DNA from: Paralichthys olivaceus
Lineage: Eukaryota > Chordata > Actinopteri > Pleuronectiformes > Paralichthyidae
Length of the DNA: 64,000 nucleotides
Assembly (NCBI RefSeq): GCF_024713975.1
Contig: NC_091097.1
Location: 8,116,861-8,180,860, forward strand
Direction: 5' to 3'
The notes beneath the pieces are model-generated. The model worked only from the letters and a program-made list of their open reading frames with translations, did not search any database and was not told where the DNA came from. Position numbers and translations under genes: made by a program. Positions 11,652-41,200 of this stretch are shown one piece after another. Position 1 is the stretch's first letter. Each line of letters opens with the position of its first letter.

Positions 11652-14537
11652 TTAACATTTCAGTGGGGCTTCCTCCGGTTTCTCCTCAGAAGGACGGGAC
11701 TGTTTGATGCCGAACAGGTTGCGCAGGTTGACCTCTGGGTCGACATAATGTGGGATCTTGCGTTCATTGAAGAGGCCTGAGAGGTTGGTTTCAACTTTGG
11801 CACGTCTGGAGATGCGCATGCGCAGGGCGAAGAGGCGGTGTAGGTTATGCTCCACAAGGGGCTGATGGTTTCCGTTCAGACGCTTCTGCCAAGATTTCTT
11901 GGCCCTCTGACGTTTCTGTTGGGATATTTAAAAATATAAACATATTTTAGTTGGAAGTTTTTGGATATTGTTTTTGCCATTGCTTTGGTTCTGTAAAGCC
12001 ACTTGTTATCTTAAAAGTTCTAGAGGGATCCAAAAATCAATCATCTGACCAGGATGATTTAGCCCTCATCTGAGGTGTGAAGTATTGACGTCAGACTTAC
12101 CTTCAGAGTGGTGGCACTTGGGTCATGGTGAAGCAGGTGTCTATTCATACTCTCCTGTGGAAGAAAAATCATAGAGAATAACATACTGAAGCTTTGAAAA
12201 AATACAAAAAGCTGTGAAATGTGCAGAAATCATCACTCATTGAAGTTTACACCCAGTTTCATCTGCTTCAAATTTGGATTTTGCATTTTTCACAGAAATC
12301 TGAAATTTGCTCATTAGTGTCTCAGTTGTAATATTTCTATTAGATGGCAGTTCTTCATTATAAGCAAATCACAAGATAAATAAAGGATATTGTTTTGTAA
12401 TCCAAGAAGGATATCACCTCACAAGGACCAGCAAACATGTTATGTACCCGCATAGCAAACTTGCGTGGGCAGTCAGGGAAGGAGCACTTGTATTTGAGGA
12501 GCTCGAGGTGAACCTTGCGGATGTGGTGCTGCAGGTTAAAGGTCGTGGAGAAGTAGGCCTGGCAGTCCTTCCTGGGACAGACCAGGACAGGCTTGTGGGA
12601 AGCATGGGTCCACTTGTGCCTCCGCAGAGTATCTGATTTCTTAAATGCCTTCTTACACACTGGGCACACAAAGGTGGCTGCAACACATTTTAAAAAGACA
12701 GAAGTATCAACCAACATTGCCATCGGACACTGGGTTAAAAACCGTAAATTAGTTAATGCTATGCTTAAAGAAACATTTGGGATGGAATTTTCACAATGAT
12801 CACAACCTGGGTGTTTGGCCAAGTGCTTCTGAAGCTTCCCCCAGGTGTGTTCGAGCACCTTGCAGTCGGCACGAGGGCAGCGGTAACCTGCAGGGCACCC
12901 GACACCACGGTCAGTGAGTGCATCAGGAAATAAAGACCATCACTAACAGTTGCCTTCACACATCACGTATAATATTTTTCCTGAGAGAGTCATCGTGTAA
13001 AATTGAAACGCAGGTCCTCTTTTTAATGAAGGAATTTGACAGGGGTGGAAGATGAAAGAACCCCTGCCAGGATTGAAATAGACCAACCTGTGTGCTTCTT
13101 CTCATGAGCGTTGCGGGCGCTGTGGGAGACGAACGTGGCGCCGCATCCGTCCTTGGTGCACCTGAACCCAACAGGGAATAGACAGGTAAAAATAAATTCA
13201 ATCAATTCAGTGGGGCCACACCCACTAAACCATTTAGTTATCTCCTGCTGTAGTCTGCACTGCAGGGAATTAAACAGGTTTAATGCATTAACAATGGTAA
13301 CTGCACATATTTTACAGACAGGATTGATTTCAGACATTGTATTAACTCATAGGACAAAGCTACAGGCTGGATTTTCTCTGCAGGGAAGAATAAACAGTGT
13401 TGTAGAGACGTACTTGAACTCAACAGACACACCGTGCCCCTTTAAGTGCAGCTTCAGCAGTCTGCGCTTTTTGAAGGTTAAGGAGCAGTTGGGCTGGTTA
13501 CACTGTGGGACGAGAAAAACATCAAGTGGTTAAAATGACACTTAAAAACAACTTATTCAACATCAAAGGCAAGAGAGCAGGTGGATAAAAACGCGTTGTG
13601 TTGGCGCCATCTTGTGGAGCAATTCAGACTAACCGTGAAGAACTTGTTCTTCTCTGCATGGGCGCAACCCACGTGTCTTTTCAGTTTGCTGGGGGTGACG
13701 AAAGTCTTGGTGCAGGTCGCAAATATGCACCTGAGGGACGTAAAGTTAAAGGTCGTGACAGAGGGAGAGTGAGAGCTTATTTTACAAAAATGCATCATCG
13801 TGTGACTCACTTGAATGTTTGGTCTCCTTTGTGCTGCAGCATGTGGCGGCTCAGGTGAGATTTCCTCGAGAAGCGTCGACCACAGCCTGCAACTGAGCAC
13901 AGACACGGCCGCTGGGGACATTTTGGGTAAAGTTAGGACACGTCTCAAACCTTCAAATTCAGAAAAACCGCACACACTTGTCTTAACCAGATCTGGCAGG
14001 CCAAGCAGTACTTTTATTTCTCTACTTTGTTATCGGATTTGCAAATGGAAATGCACTTAAGTAGATTTATGTCTGGTACTTAGACTCAGACATTAATTAA
14101 TATGACAATAAAAGTATTTTCATTAGCATCTGCAGTATCTTATTATTATTGTATTACACTGAAAACACAGACAAATGCATTATGGAATCGGTTTTTTTTT
14201 AAAGCAAGTGTTGAATGTATTTTACTCAAGTGGAAAAGTAACATTTGAAACCCACTTTAACTTGAGTACTTCTGTTCATTTGTACTTTTACTCGAGTAAA
14301 ATATTGGAGTACTTCCTGCACCACTGCTGCCAGGTATCAGAGTTGTCCTCCTACCTCTCCGGTGTGCACCGTCTCATGCTCCTTGAGTTTCCATTGCCTG
14401 GTGAAAGTGGCCTCACAGTTGAGGTGGCTGCACTTCAGCTGCTGCCTCGGTGGAGCCTTCGCAGGTTTCTCATTTCGCACAGTCTCCATCTTCATCCGAT
14501 ATCTCAACACTTCTCCTGCGTAATGTTTGTCTCTCAT
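11652..14537 (-). CDS. TFIIIA / P43-type 5S rRNA-binding protein, nine C2H2 fingers
   Basis: Coding exons in order: 14355-14537, 13811-13911, 13634-13730, 13414-13502, 13088-13161, 12807-12887, 12448-12677, 12101-12154 and 11652-11915. They total 1173 nt, or 390 aa. Nine C2H2 fingers run from about residue 36 to 308, most as C-x4-C-x12-H-x3/4-H. Finger 7 has the short C-x2-C spacing, finger 6 keeps a central TW, and finger 8 has TTFNLQ, all hallmarks of the TFIIIA family. Family members bind 5S rRNA, and TFIIIA also binds the 5S gene. The basic C-terminal tail (KRQRAKKSWQKRL onward) does not resemble the TFIIIA tail I know, so an oocyte 42Sp43/P43-like paralogue is my preferred reading. A second in-frame ATG lies at 14495, and either could be the start. 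The exon 6 donor (GTTGTG) is weak. Confidence 0.85.
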
Positions 14538-14847
14538 GGAGGAGCGGCCGCTTTAGTCAGCCGGTCTTATAGCCTGTTTGGAGAGCGCTTCATTAGTGTA
14601 ATTGGCAGCGTCCGGATCACTGGTTCAACCCGGTGCCACCGTCAGGAAACAAAGCAGAAAGTAATTAACCTTAATTACTGTGAACATCTGCCGTGTGCAA
14701 ACAAAGGCAACGACACATGTGAAGGATTTGGACACTTCGTCATTGTTTAGGATTTTATCTGCATCTCATCTTGTGTTGTCTTCTTTTGCAATGATTGTAA
14801 CGCATATTAGCTTTAACTCCAGTTGTGTGTAATGTGCTATACAGGTA

Positions 14848-15020
14848 AATGGTCTGCAATTAGATGGCACTTTTCTCGATGACCAGTCAAAGTTCTGCAC
14901 ACATACATTCATACAGTGCATCTATTTGCAGCACTTTTGAATCACTCTTAGGGGTTCAGTATCTTGCTCTAAGACACTTGAGCACACAGAGTGAGGGAGA
15001 CTGACCTTCTAGTTAGTGGA
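14848..15020 (-). repeat. SINE-like repeat, copy B (arm of inverted pair)
   Basis: Begins 'gtaaatggtctgcaattaga' and contains 'cagtcaaagttctgcacac', then 'ccttctagttagtgga'. It is the reverse-complement partner of copy C at 15138-15362, which ends 'tatataaatacagaccattt'. It belongs to the same dispersed family as copy A near 7.6 kb. Confidence 0.65.
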
Positions 15021-15137
15021 ACATAATTTACAAAGCATCAAAAATACTTATTAATACATATTATTTGAATCTGCACTACATTTCGCATACTTGTACTTGT
15101 TATTTCATCTAGATCCATGACTTATTCTGTGAGAAGT

Positions 15138-15362
15138 CAACAAAGTAGAGCGGTCGTCCACTAACCAGAATATCGGGGTTCGATCCATCTGCATACCGAA
15201 AGTGCCCTAAATTTTGGCAAGATACAGAACCTAAAAAAAGTGCTGCCCATAGCTGCACTGTATGAATGTGGGTGAATTGGTGAATGGCAATAAACTTCAC
15301 TGTAAAGCTCTATGAGTGATCATCAAGACTAGAACAGTGCTATATAAATACAGACCATTTAT
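15138..15362 (+). repeat. SINE-like repeat, copy C (arm of inverted pair)
   Basis: Holds 'gtccactaaccagaatatcg', 'ggttcgatccatctgcata', 'cactgtaaagctctatgag' and ends 'tatataaatacagaccattt'. This is the usual sense of a common fish repeat that ends near a 'gcgctatataaatac' phrase. It faces copy B with about 120 bp between them. Confidence 0.65.
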
Positions 15363-17900
15363 AGGCCTGATGACACAACATTCATCTGTGTGTGATCCTG
15401 GATGTTTTATCTTCCTGAATGAGCAGAGACCAAGGCCCAACAGTCCCCTGATGAAACCACGTTTCAATTATAATAAATGTGGCCTGACTACTATACTGTG
15501 GGAGCTATTTTATTGGGAACTAGTTAATTTAGTGACAAACATAGCCTATACAGTAGATCTTCTTCACAGCTGTTCTGACATGATAAAGTAGGTGAACACC
15601 AGTTGCTAATAATATTAATGAAGGCTCTGTATCTAAATACAGCAGAATGTTTATTGCTTTTTAATGTCAAAATGGCTGCGATGCAAGAACTGTCCCGTAG
15701 TGTAGATCTATCCTGAGTTTGGTAAATGTGATGGAAATAATGCTGATAACTCTATTTGTGTGTCGTCGTTATACTCTGGTTTGCACAGTAGAGGGTAGTG
15801 TGTGTCTGTCTCACCAGGCTCAGCCTCTGAGGTTTACATCACTGACTGTTCGGCTTTTCACATTTGTTTTATGACTGATATAGTGAAATGATTAGGTCTT
15901 TTCACTCTGCAGAAAATATAACATGTTTCTCTCTCAGTCATTAGGTGGGTTTTATTTCTCTACTGAAACTTGGGTTTAAGGACACAGATACAAGTTGATG
16001 TCTATGTTTGTTCGTTTGTTTGTGTGTTAGTTAGCAGGATAACGCAAAAACTACTTTACGGATTTCTGTGAAACTTTGTGGAAGGATGTGGTATGGGTCG
16101 GAAGAGAACCCCATTTTGGTGCTCATATCGAGATTTTTTTCTCATTTTTCAATTTTAGGATTATTGTTATCATTACCAGCATCAAGGAAGTTGTGTTTTA
16201 ATTTTGTTTGCTTGATTGTCGATTAGCAGAATTACACAAAAACTACTGGAGAAGTGACAGTGAAACTTGGTGGGAGGATGCAGTATGGGTCAGGAAAGAA
16301 CCCATAAAAGTTTAGATCACTTAATTTAGGATTAACACATAGGATTTCTCAGAGAATAATTCTTAGCATCTGGATGCAAAACATCTGAGTAGATATAGGG
16401 AATTTAAAGATGGTTTCATGAAATGATTGTTGGGCCTCGGTGGAAGTATGTGCTCAGTGCAATTCTAGTTTGATGGGCCGTGGTTTATAGAGCTGCTGAA
16501 TGTGAATGTGCAGTGTTGTGAATCTGAATTTTCTCTTCCCTGGACAAAAGTAATGATGCATGACTTGGTCCTGCTATGTGACCTATAGCATCATTTAAGT
16601 CTCTCTAGAAATCACATGTGATCCTAATAACCTTTCATTTGAAGCAAAGTCAGCGTCCTCTCTGCAGCCCTGACTCCTCTCTGCTCTCATTGCAGTTGGT
16701 TAGTCAGCTGTACCACTGTTGAATACTTAATGGCCTGCCTCTGTTACCACTGTGTGATGATGAGTAGCCTTTTCTACATTTCATCAGCTGAAAACCACTC
16801 CAGGGAACAGAGGAGACGTTGTTGATGATCATGTTTGAAGTCTCATTAACAGGAGAATGGCTGATCCATGCTGATCTGATGTCTGTTTTTGAGTTTGAGG
16901 CAGCCATCGTTTATATTTATGGAGGGGGCGCAGGGATATTTGGAACCTTGATGTTGTCTACTGTTTTCTGCAGCATGCTCCCCACTGTCTCTGTGTAGAT
17001 GAAATATTCAGTGGGGGCTGTCAGTGCACAATGCGCCTCCATTAGAGGGATGTGCTGGATGGATGCTGAGACTTAACTGCATCGAAGAAGCAAAGCCTGC
17101 AGGTCACAGAGGGCTGAGACAGTAACTGACAGAGAAGTGCAGGACGTCACTTTCACTGTTTGACCGTATTTATCAATGAGGAGCCAATGGATTATGTGTT
17201 GGGACACTTTTAGAGATGCATAAGTCAACCTGCCATCTGTATCTAAATCGCTGTTAGCTAATACTGTCCTAGTGGATCTATAAGTAATTTAGTGTTATAT
17301 ATATCAGGGGTTCCAAATCTTTCCAGCTCATGACCCCCAAAATAAATTACACCCCCTCCTCTTAATTGTGATCCTCTTTCTGTGTTTTGTGACCAACTGA
17401 TAATGATAGTTTTTCTGTATTTTTTCTAATTCATAACATTCTTAAAGTGATATTAAAAGTAATTTTAGTAACAAATGTGTGACATTGAAATGTCATGTTG
17501 GCTAAATCCTGAAGAATCCCATTTGCAATATTACTGTAGTATTTCAGAGTATTTTATCTCAAATGTAGGAAACAAGTAACTTATACTTGTCCATAAAGAA
17601 TTGTTCTTATACCTTTGTTTACACCAAGATGCACGGGCGTGAATGAAAATCTCTATGTTTCTTCTGAATGAAAACATGCTGATCCTGGAAGGTTTCCTGA
17701 GCCACTGTGTTGACATGCTTAGTTAATGTGAGCTCATGGTCAAAGGTCATAGCTGATGTTTAGTGACAGTAAAGCATCTATTTGTGTCTCATCTCTGCAG
17801 ACCTGTAATGCCACAGCACATTTATTCCAATATTCATACCACTACACTGGGACAACGGACCGACTGTTAATCCCAATAACATTCTGAATGGGTTTTCTTC
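15363..17900. other. intergenic, repeat fragments only
   Basis: No gene recognised. At 16020-16310 a dispersed repeat is present as two related units. At about 17305-17400 a phrase starting 'caggggttccaaatctttcc' and continuing 'catgaccccca' resembles the end of a common hAT-like repeat. The zone ends at the CpG-rich region ahead of adam11. Confidence 0.5.
16020..16310. repeat. dispersed repeat, two tandem-related units
   Basis: Unit one near 16030 has 'aacgcaaaaactactttacg' then 'gaaactttgtggaaggatg'. Unit two near 16220 has 'ttacacaaaaactactggag' then 'gaaacttggtgggaggatg'. Both continue into 'atgggtc' plus a purine-rich 'gaaagaaccc'-like phrase. A weaker relative is visible around 4220-4330. 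The repeat is familiar from fish introns and intergenic DNA; its class is unknown to me. Confidence 0.6.
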
Positions 17901-17929
17901 CACTCACCACCACCACCACCACAACCAGC

Positions 17930-18417
17930 AACAGCATCACCATCCTCTCCCCTCGCTGCGCTGCATGGCAACGGGAGGAGGAGGCTGCTCTGGATGAGGG
18001 AGGGTACCACGGTCCCACGTGTCTTCCTCCACCGCAGACCCAACGCGTTTCTCTTCGCCTTTTCCCAGGCTACGCGCACAAGCTCATACACGCATACATA
18101 CGCACCCGCGCCAAGCCTGTACAGCATCCGCGGCGCGCGCTCTCCCGTTTCTTCCCCCTCACTGATCAATCCACGGGCCTGTAACGATCCTCTCCTCCAT
18201 GAGCCTGTAGACAATACTTCATTTTTCATTATTCTGATCTGAGAGGAAGAGAGGGAGAGATGAGTGGACGCGCATCATCAGGCGTGTAACACATTCACGT
18301 TGGATCCTCGCCATCGCTCCAGCCGCGCGCCCCTCGCTCCGTCTCCTCTCCATCGGCCGGGTTCGTGACACTCTGCGGCTCTCTCGATGGTGTGATCCGG
18401 GGGAATATGTGAAGATC
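17930..18417 (+). promoter_or_regulatory. adam11: CpG-rich promoter / 5' UTR region of adam11
   Basis: Compared with the AT-rich DNA to its left, this stretch is rich in CpG (for example the 'ccgcggcgcgcgctctcccg' stretch near 18128 and the 'ccagccgcgcgcccctcgct' stretch near 18318). It ends at the adam11 start codon. This fits a CpG-island promoter of a neural gene. The transcription start cannot be fixed from sequence, and no TATA box stands out. Confidence 0.6.
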
Positions 18418-35519
<17,102 letters not shown>

Positions 35520-37410
35520 GACGTCTGTCTCTGTGTCCATCTCTATTGTTCTGTCTACTCCTGTCTTCCTCCTCGCACTGTGTCATTTCCACATTGGAGA
35601 AGAGGGGAACAAAAAAAAAAAGAAAGTCTTCCACTCCTGACCCAAAATCTCTCCAAACCTCTTCTGGTTTACCTTGTCCTCCACATGCCCCCTGTCTGCT
35701 CCTGTTGTCTATCCTCCCCAGCCGGGCCCCGTAGAGCTCCTCTCATCTCTCACCAGCCAAATCGTATCAGTGTGTCTGCGGCCAGCGGACCACTGACGGT
35801 GGCGTCAGGGCCTCGACCTGAGGCGAGGAGGTGGCTCTCTCTGCAGGAGAGTCTTTCTCCAGTGTGTTGGCTCTAAGAATGTCAGCAGTGTCTGCGTCTC
35901 TCCTTTCTTACATCTCAGACAGGCTGATGAAGAACATATCAACGTTGGCCCAATTTAAGTCTCGTCTTTCCAATGCCTGTCTACACACACTCTTTGGTCC
36001 TGGTTAAACACTGGACCAGTTGACTGGTTGTCCGACAGACTGAATTCAAGTAACAGGAAGTGAACAGTTTCCTTTTTCTTAAAGGACCTGAGGCTCAGTT
36101 CCTCCAGGCAACGCCTCGATTTCTCGACTTCGTCTCACAGTGGACAAAATCCCAGACTGGACTGTTGTTTGCATGTTTTCCAAAGAGAGACTGAGGAAGT
36201 ACAATGGAGTTTATGTTTCATTGTTAATTGTGCTTTATGTAGAGACATCCCTCCCCTCTCCTCCCACCACAAGTTTTCAGGTACAAAAAAAAAAAAAGGA
36301 AGTTAGGTGTGTTATGGTTTTGGGATCATTTTCAAACACTGAACTTTGAAGCAGCAGAGACCGCAACTTAGTGTTTTCCTATCACAGACAAACCGACATA
36401 CATTCCACGATAATCTCGTCTGTGTGTGTGCGCTCACCAGTTTCAGGCCGCACTTGTACGCTTACGGAGGTTTACTGCGTGTGTTTGTTGCACGAGCGAA
36501 TGTGCAGGTGCGAGTTATTTCTAAAGAACAAGGAAGAATGTATGTGTGTTTACATTAGTGTTAGGGACAGTTGTGTGTCCATGTACATCTTGAACACTCC
36601 TGTCACAGATAGAGAGGCAGGTTTTTACCTCTTTAAGATCATTCATTTCTACAACCTGTTGTGCGCTGCAGCCATGGCAACAAACGCAGCACATTAATAA
36701 GGAATCCAACCGTTTTTAATGTCATGTATCTACAGAAAATGAGCACTAGCCAACTGTATGCACACCACTTTGTAAATATGTGCAAGATGTACTGAATGTT
36801 ACTGCACTGTATGAAGATTTATTTAAAGCTATGTTCAAATTTAGTTTCAGCAAACGTATAGCTATCGGCCTCTCGACACGACCCACATCTGCAAGATCTC
36901 TTCTTTAGTCAGGCGCCTACTGTTTATTTGTAAAGGCGGCGTTTACAGCTGAGGCCGCCGTCTCACCCTCTCTCGTATCATTCCAGCTATCACTAAAATG
37001 TCATGAATCTTTTGTACATTTGTTGATAGCCCCAAGGTCCACGGGCGAACGCCACACGCCTGGAGACTTTGTAAGATTCCCACTGTTGTAAATGAGATTA
37101 ATATAAGAGATCTAGACTGGGGTCCAAGAGGCAGCTTTGTCTGACACGTGTTATGAGGTCAGTTTGGTTTGTTTGAGCTTTGCACTATGGCAGATGCACT
37201 ATTGTTATATTACAATATGTACAGAGTTGGTATCAAATACAATCTTTGTTTTGATCCGTGAAATTGAGGGGGAAAAAAAGAAAAAAGAAAATGAGATGCA
37301 TCTCACCCCATATTTTTAGACACTATCTTTTTGAATATAGACGAGAATAATGAAATGAACTAAGAAAAGTAGATGGATGGAAATTAAGGGAAAATAAAAT
37401 ACTAAAACAT
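35520..37410 (+). other. adam11: adam11 3' UTR (inferred)
   Basis: Non-coding DNA after the adam11 stop with no competing gene. AATAAA occurs at 37393-37398. The exact end is not determinable; p3h4 ends convergently from the other strand at 38293. Sequence between the two stop codons shows no exon. Confidence 0.5.
37393..37398 (+). terminator. adam11: candidate poly(A) signal for adam11
   Basis: AATAAA about 1.9 kb past the adam11 stop. Earlier non-consensus signals could also be used, so this is a candidate only. Confidence 0.35.
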
Positions 37411-38292
37411 TGAATCACAAATCCTATTCTCGCATGTCCCCATCGTTCCATGTTGGTATTTGCTTTTTATGCTGTTAACTTGGGGTTTTATTTGATTTTC
37501 TGCTTTAAAAAACATTTTAATATCTTTATCTTACGTTAAATTAAAGTAAAAAGAAATTAAAGACACAATTTTGTAACTATACATACAATATTTTTGCCTG
37601 GAATTAATTATAGGGCTGTAATTGCTTATTTTTATTTTCAATTCATGTATTTTTGTTTTACTAGTCAAAATGACAGGAAAAATCTATTTCCCAGCACTAA
37701 CATTGACTGTTCAAATCGATTGTTTTGTCTCAGCATCCGTCTAAAACTCTGGTTTTTATATTCATGAGATAAATCAGAAGAAAGAAGAAAATATTTTCAG
37801 ATTTTCTCCTGATATCCGATCATTTTAACACTGATCAACCGATTTTTCATCTTATTAATATGAACTGACAAAAACAAAATAGGTATATTAAAATATTATT
37901 TAATTTCAAATTACTATTATAGCAACTCCCCAGTTGGCCATTGAAAAACCTTTTGGTATAAGAAAAACTACACATCAGATTCCTTATACAAGAACACTGA
38001 AGCATTCAGCTTTCATTAAATAAAAACTGTAGAAACGTCACTGACACACAAAACAGTTTTTTAAAAAAGGCTGATGACAGCCATGACAGAATATCTCATC
38101 TCTGAACTTGATCAACATGATGGATAAATCCGTCCTCAGAGAGAAGAGCTGTGTGTGTGAGTTAAAGAGAGAGTTGAGCCTTTTTCTGCGACCCGTCTGC
38201 GGGGGGGAGGTCAACGGTCTTTGGTATGTTGTCATGACAGGTGGGACAGAGCTGGACGAGGGAGCCGCTCCTCTCACGGACGAGGTCAGATG

Positions 38293-41200
38293 TCAGTCCA
38301 TGACCTCTCCTGCGTCCCACTTTGTTTTGGGTTCCTGCCACCATTCGGCCAGGAAGGACTCCTCATAGTCTCCCATCCCCTCAAACTCAGCGTCGGGATT
38401 CTCCGAGTGAGAGGCGCCTGTTTCTTCTGGACTCACCACGTCCTGAAAGTTAAACACAACACTCAGTCAAGCAAGTATTCCATTCTCTAACCTCCACTCC
38501 ATCTGGCCAAATTGATACTTTTTCCCTCCAGTGCCTATAAATCTGTCACTTGTGCAGCCGCCTTATTCAGCCTACCCTCTCTCACAGTCCTCCCCCCTCT
38601 CTGGTCCAGGCCTTGTGCGAAGCTGGGAGGAGCTGACCTGAGTTAAATAGATGTGGCACAGCCTCAGTGGCCGACACCTCCTAGCCACATACCACACGCT
38701 GCTGGCGGAAAACACAGCCCCCCTCTTGCTTTCTCTTCCTTACCACTCTGTCTGCCCCTTTCATCCTTAGGGCCTTTTGTCCTTTTCTTTTCTGCATCCC
38801 ATAATCAAATAATCTCAAACAGAAGATCTCATTTTGTCTGCTCCTTCAAAGTTAAGGTCTAAACAGGAAATCATATCTACTCCAGCTTGATCAGCCAGTT
38901 AAGTCATTAAAGTGTCGGATTACAAAATGTGTTTTCATACCTATGTACCTGTGGGGTCGTCTAGTCATGCAGACAGTTTGGATTTTATCTCCTGAGGTTT
39001 TGAGAAGTCTGTCTCTGAACTTCTGGTGCAACCGCAGCATGATAGATGTTGTTTGTGCAGTTGAAAGAAAAAATCCCAGGGATAGAAATCTGGAAACCTC
39101 ATCATATAAATTTAGAACAGCGATACCACATGGAGTAATTAAAAAGATATGATACACCTCATCATAATCCATCTAGAATGTGTCATTTTTACCTCCACCA
39201 TGGAGATTATGTTTTATCCACTGACTGTCTACTTCTAACCAGTAATTTGTATATATTGTCATAAAACTATAATCTTTTAAAATCAAGAGTAACTAGCTTC
39301 TGTAAAAGATTATGAACTTGAATTTACAAGGTTTTGTCGCTGGTTTTGGTTGTGATTCATAGCTAATGACGGGCAACATTAGCAGACTTTAAAATGCATT
39401 GTTCTCTATTCTCTCTATGTTTTACAAAAATCTTTACCAAAATATAACGAATTCTTTCCTGAACCAGACCCCATCCTCAGAACCCGGTCGCACAATGCAT
39501 ATCCGAGCAAATATCATAGGTCAAAGTTCACCAAAGTTGAACTCTCCGAAAAGCATTTGTTTTATTGGCCTTTTCGCTCGCACAGATCGGAGCGGAACGG
39601 AAGGCGAAGGTTCAAAAAGATGCACATGAGAACATGAAACCAAACAGAAGAATTTTATATGTAAATTTTGTTTTCGTTTCATGATTGCAACCCCTATTTT
39701 TAACCTTCATTTGCCAGAAAAAGTCCCTGAACACAGAAACTCCCGTTTAATAGTAAAATAAACTATTTGACATTGTGTCTGATAACAAAATAAACAGGAT
39801 TTCTGCTACGTGGTTACTACCCTTCCTGTGTGTTTGCATGTGCAGCAGTAGAAACGCACCTCGTCGTCTGTTTGAAGGTAGTTCAGTGCAAACTCCAGCA
39901 TCTCCTTCTGTTTGGTCGTCTGGTTAAAATACCTCTGGGCCTCCTGAAAAACAAATGTCACATCAGCTCTCGTGCTGTGGCAGCAGCTTGTAGCAGACAC
40001 TGACTGCACAGAGCAACAACAACAACAACAGTTTGGCCTGTTTTCATTCCTCCGTCTGGAAGGGTTAAAGTCACTCTAACTGTGGGAACAAATTTTTTTG
40101 AAATTGGAGCTACTACATTTATGAGTCAATTTGGCTACAAACAAAGCTGGTGCACTGCAGCTGCTGCCAACTCTCCACAAAGCAATAAGGAACGGTAAAA
40201 GTAGTCTGTCTTTATGTGAGTATATGAGTTTCTAATTACCACCCTGAGGTTGTGTTTATGTTCACGCTAAGACCGCTTTATGCTATAGCTGCTCTGCTCT
40301 GGTTTAGCATAGCCGGCATAAACCCTCTGTTGCCTCTAAACAATCCTGCTTACGTCAGCTGAGCCTGGTTTAACCATTAAGGACAGAGATGTGCAAAATG
40401 GATTAACAGTAAAGATATGGGGCCAATGTTGTAGCACATATTTGCAGATTGTACACGGCAGAGGTGCAGCAAAAATCACATGGAAAATTCTAAGCTAATT
40501 GCAAAGCCTGTCTGATGACTTGCATTTATCAATTAATATCTTTGTAGAAATGCGTCTGCACATTTACAGATCCATGCATTATTCTTGCAGATTTCTCTCC
40601 ATGCACAAATCTCAACACACTTTTAAATTTCACTATAAGTTTACATATTTATATCATGTTTTCAAATCTGATTATGCAAACACGGATTGAGTTACAGTTA
40701 CACAACTCTACACGCACACAAATAATATTGCCCCCCACATACAGAGGTCCTCACTCACAGGCCGAGGCAGAAAGTCCCGATCCACGAGGCCCCACTGCTC
40801 CTGGTAGAAATGATAATAAGCCACGTTCTGCTGCATCACCTGGTCGTTGGGGTCAAACAGAATGTAACTGGCTGCACACGGAGCAGCGTTCTTTACATCA
40901 TTCACTGTGGAGGAACACAAAATGATCTAAGCCACATAAAGGTATCACACTGACAGCACGCTCTCAAAAACCTGGATCTGAGTCTTGGTGCTTACATTTA
41001 TAATAAGAAAACTGGAGGTAGTGATACATTGTGGCCACAAACTTCTCCACAAAGAATCCTCCGACGTTGGGCGTCAGGTGTGCCTCACATTTGACCTTAC
41101 ATTTCAGAACATCAGTGTAGAGATCTGAGGGAAGCAGTGAGAAGATTATTTTCTTATGTAAAAGATGCTGAACTGCAGCTAATCTTTTAACTGCTGCTCT

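Noticed and set aside
12442-12447. Extending zinc-finger exon 7 through VHNMFAGPCE to the next GT
   Set aside because: The donor at 12447 gives FAMR joined to ESMNRHLLHHD, completing finger 9 with correct His spacing; the extension would break that finger.
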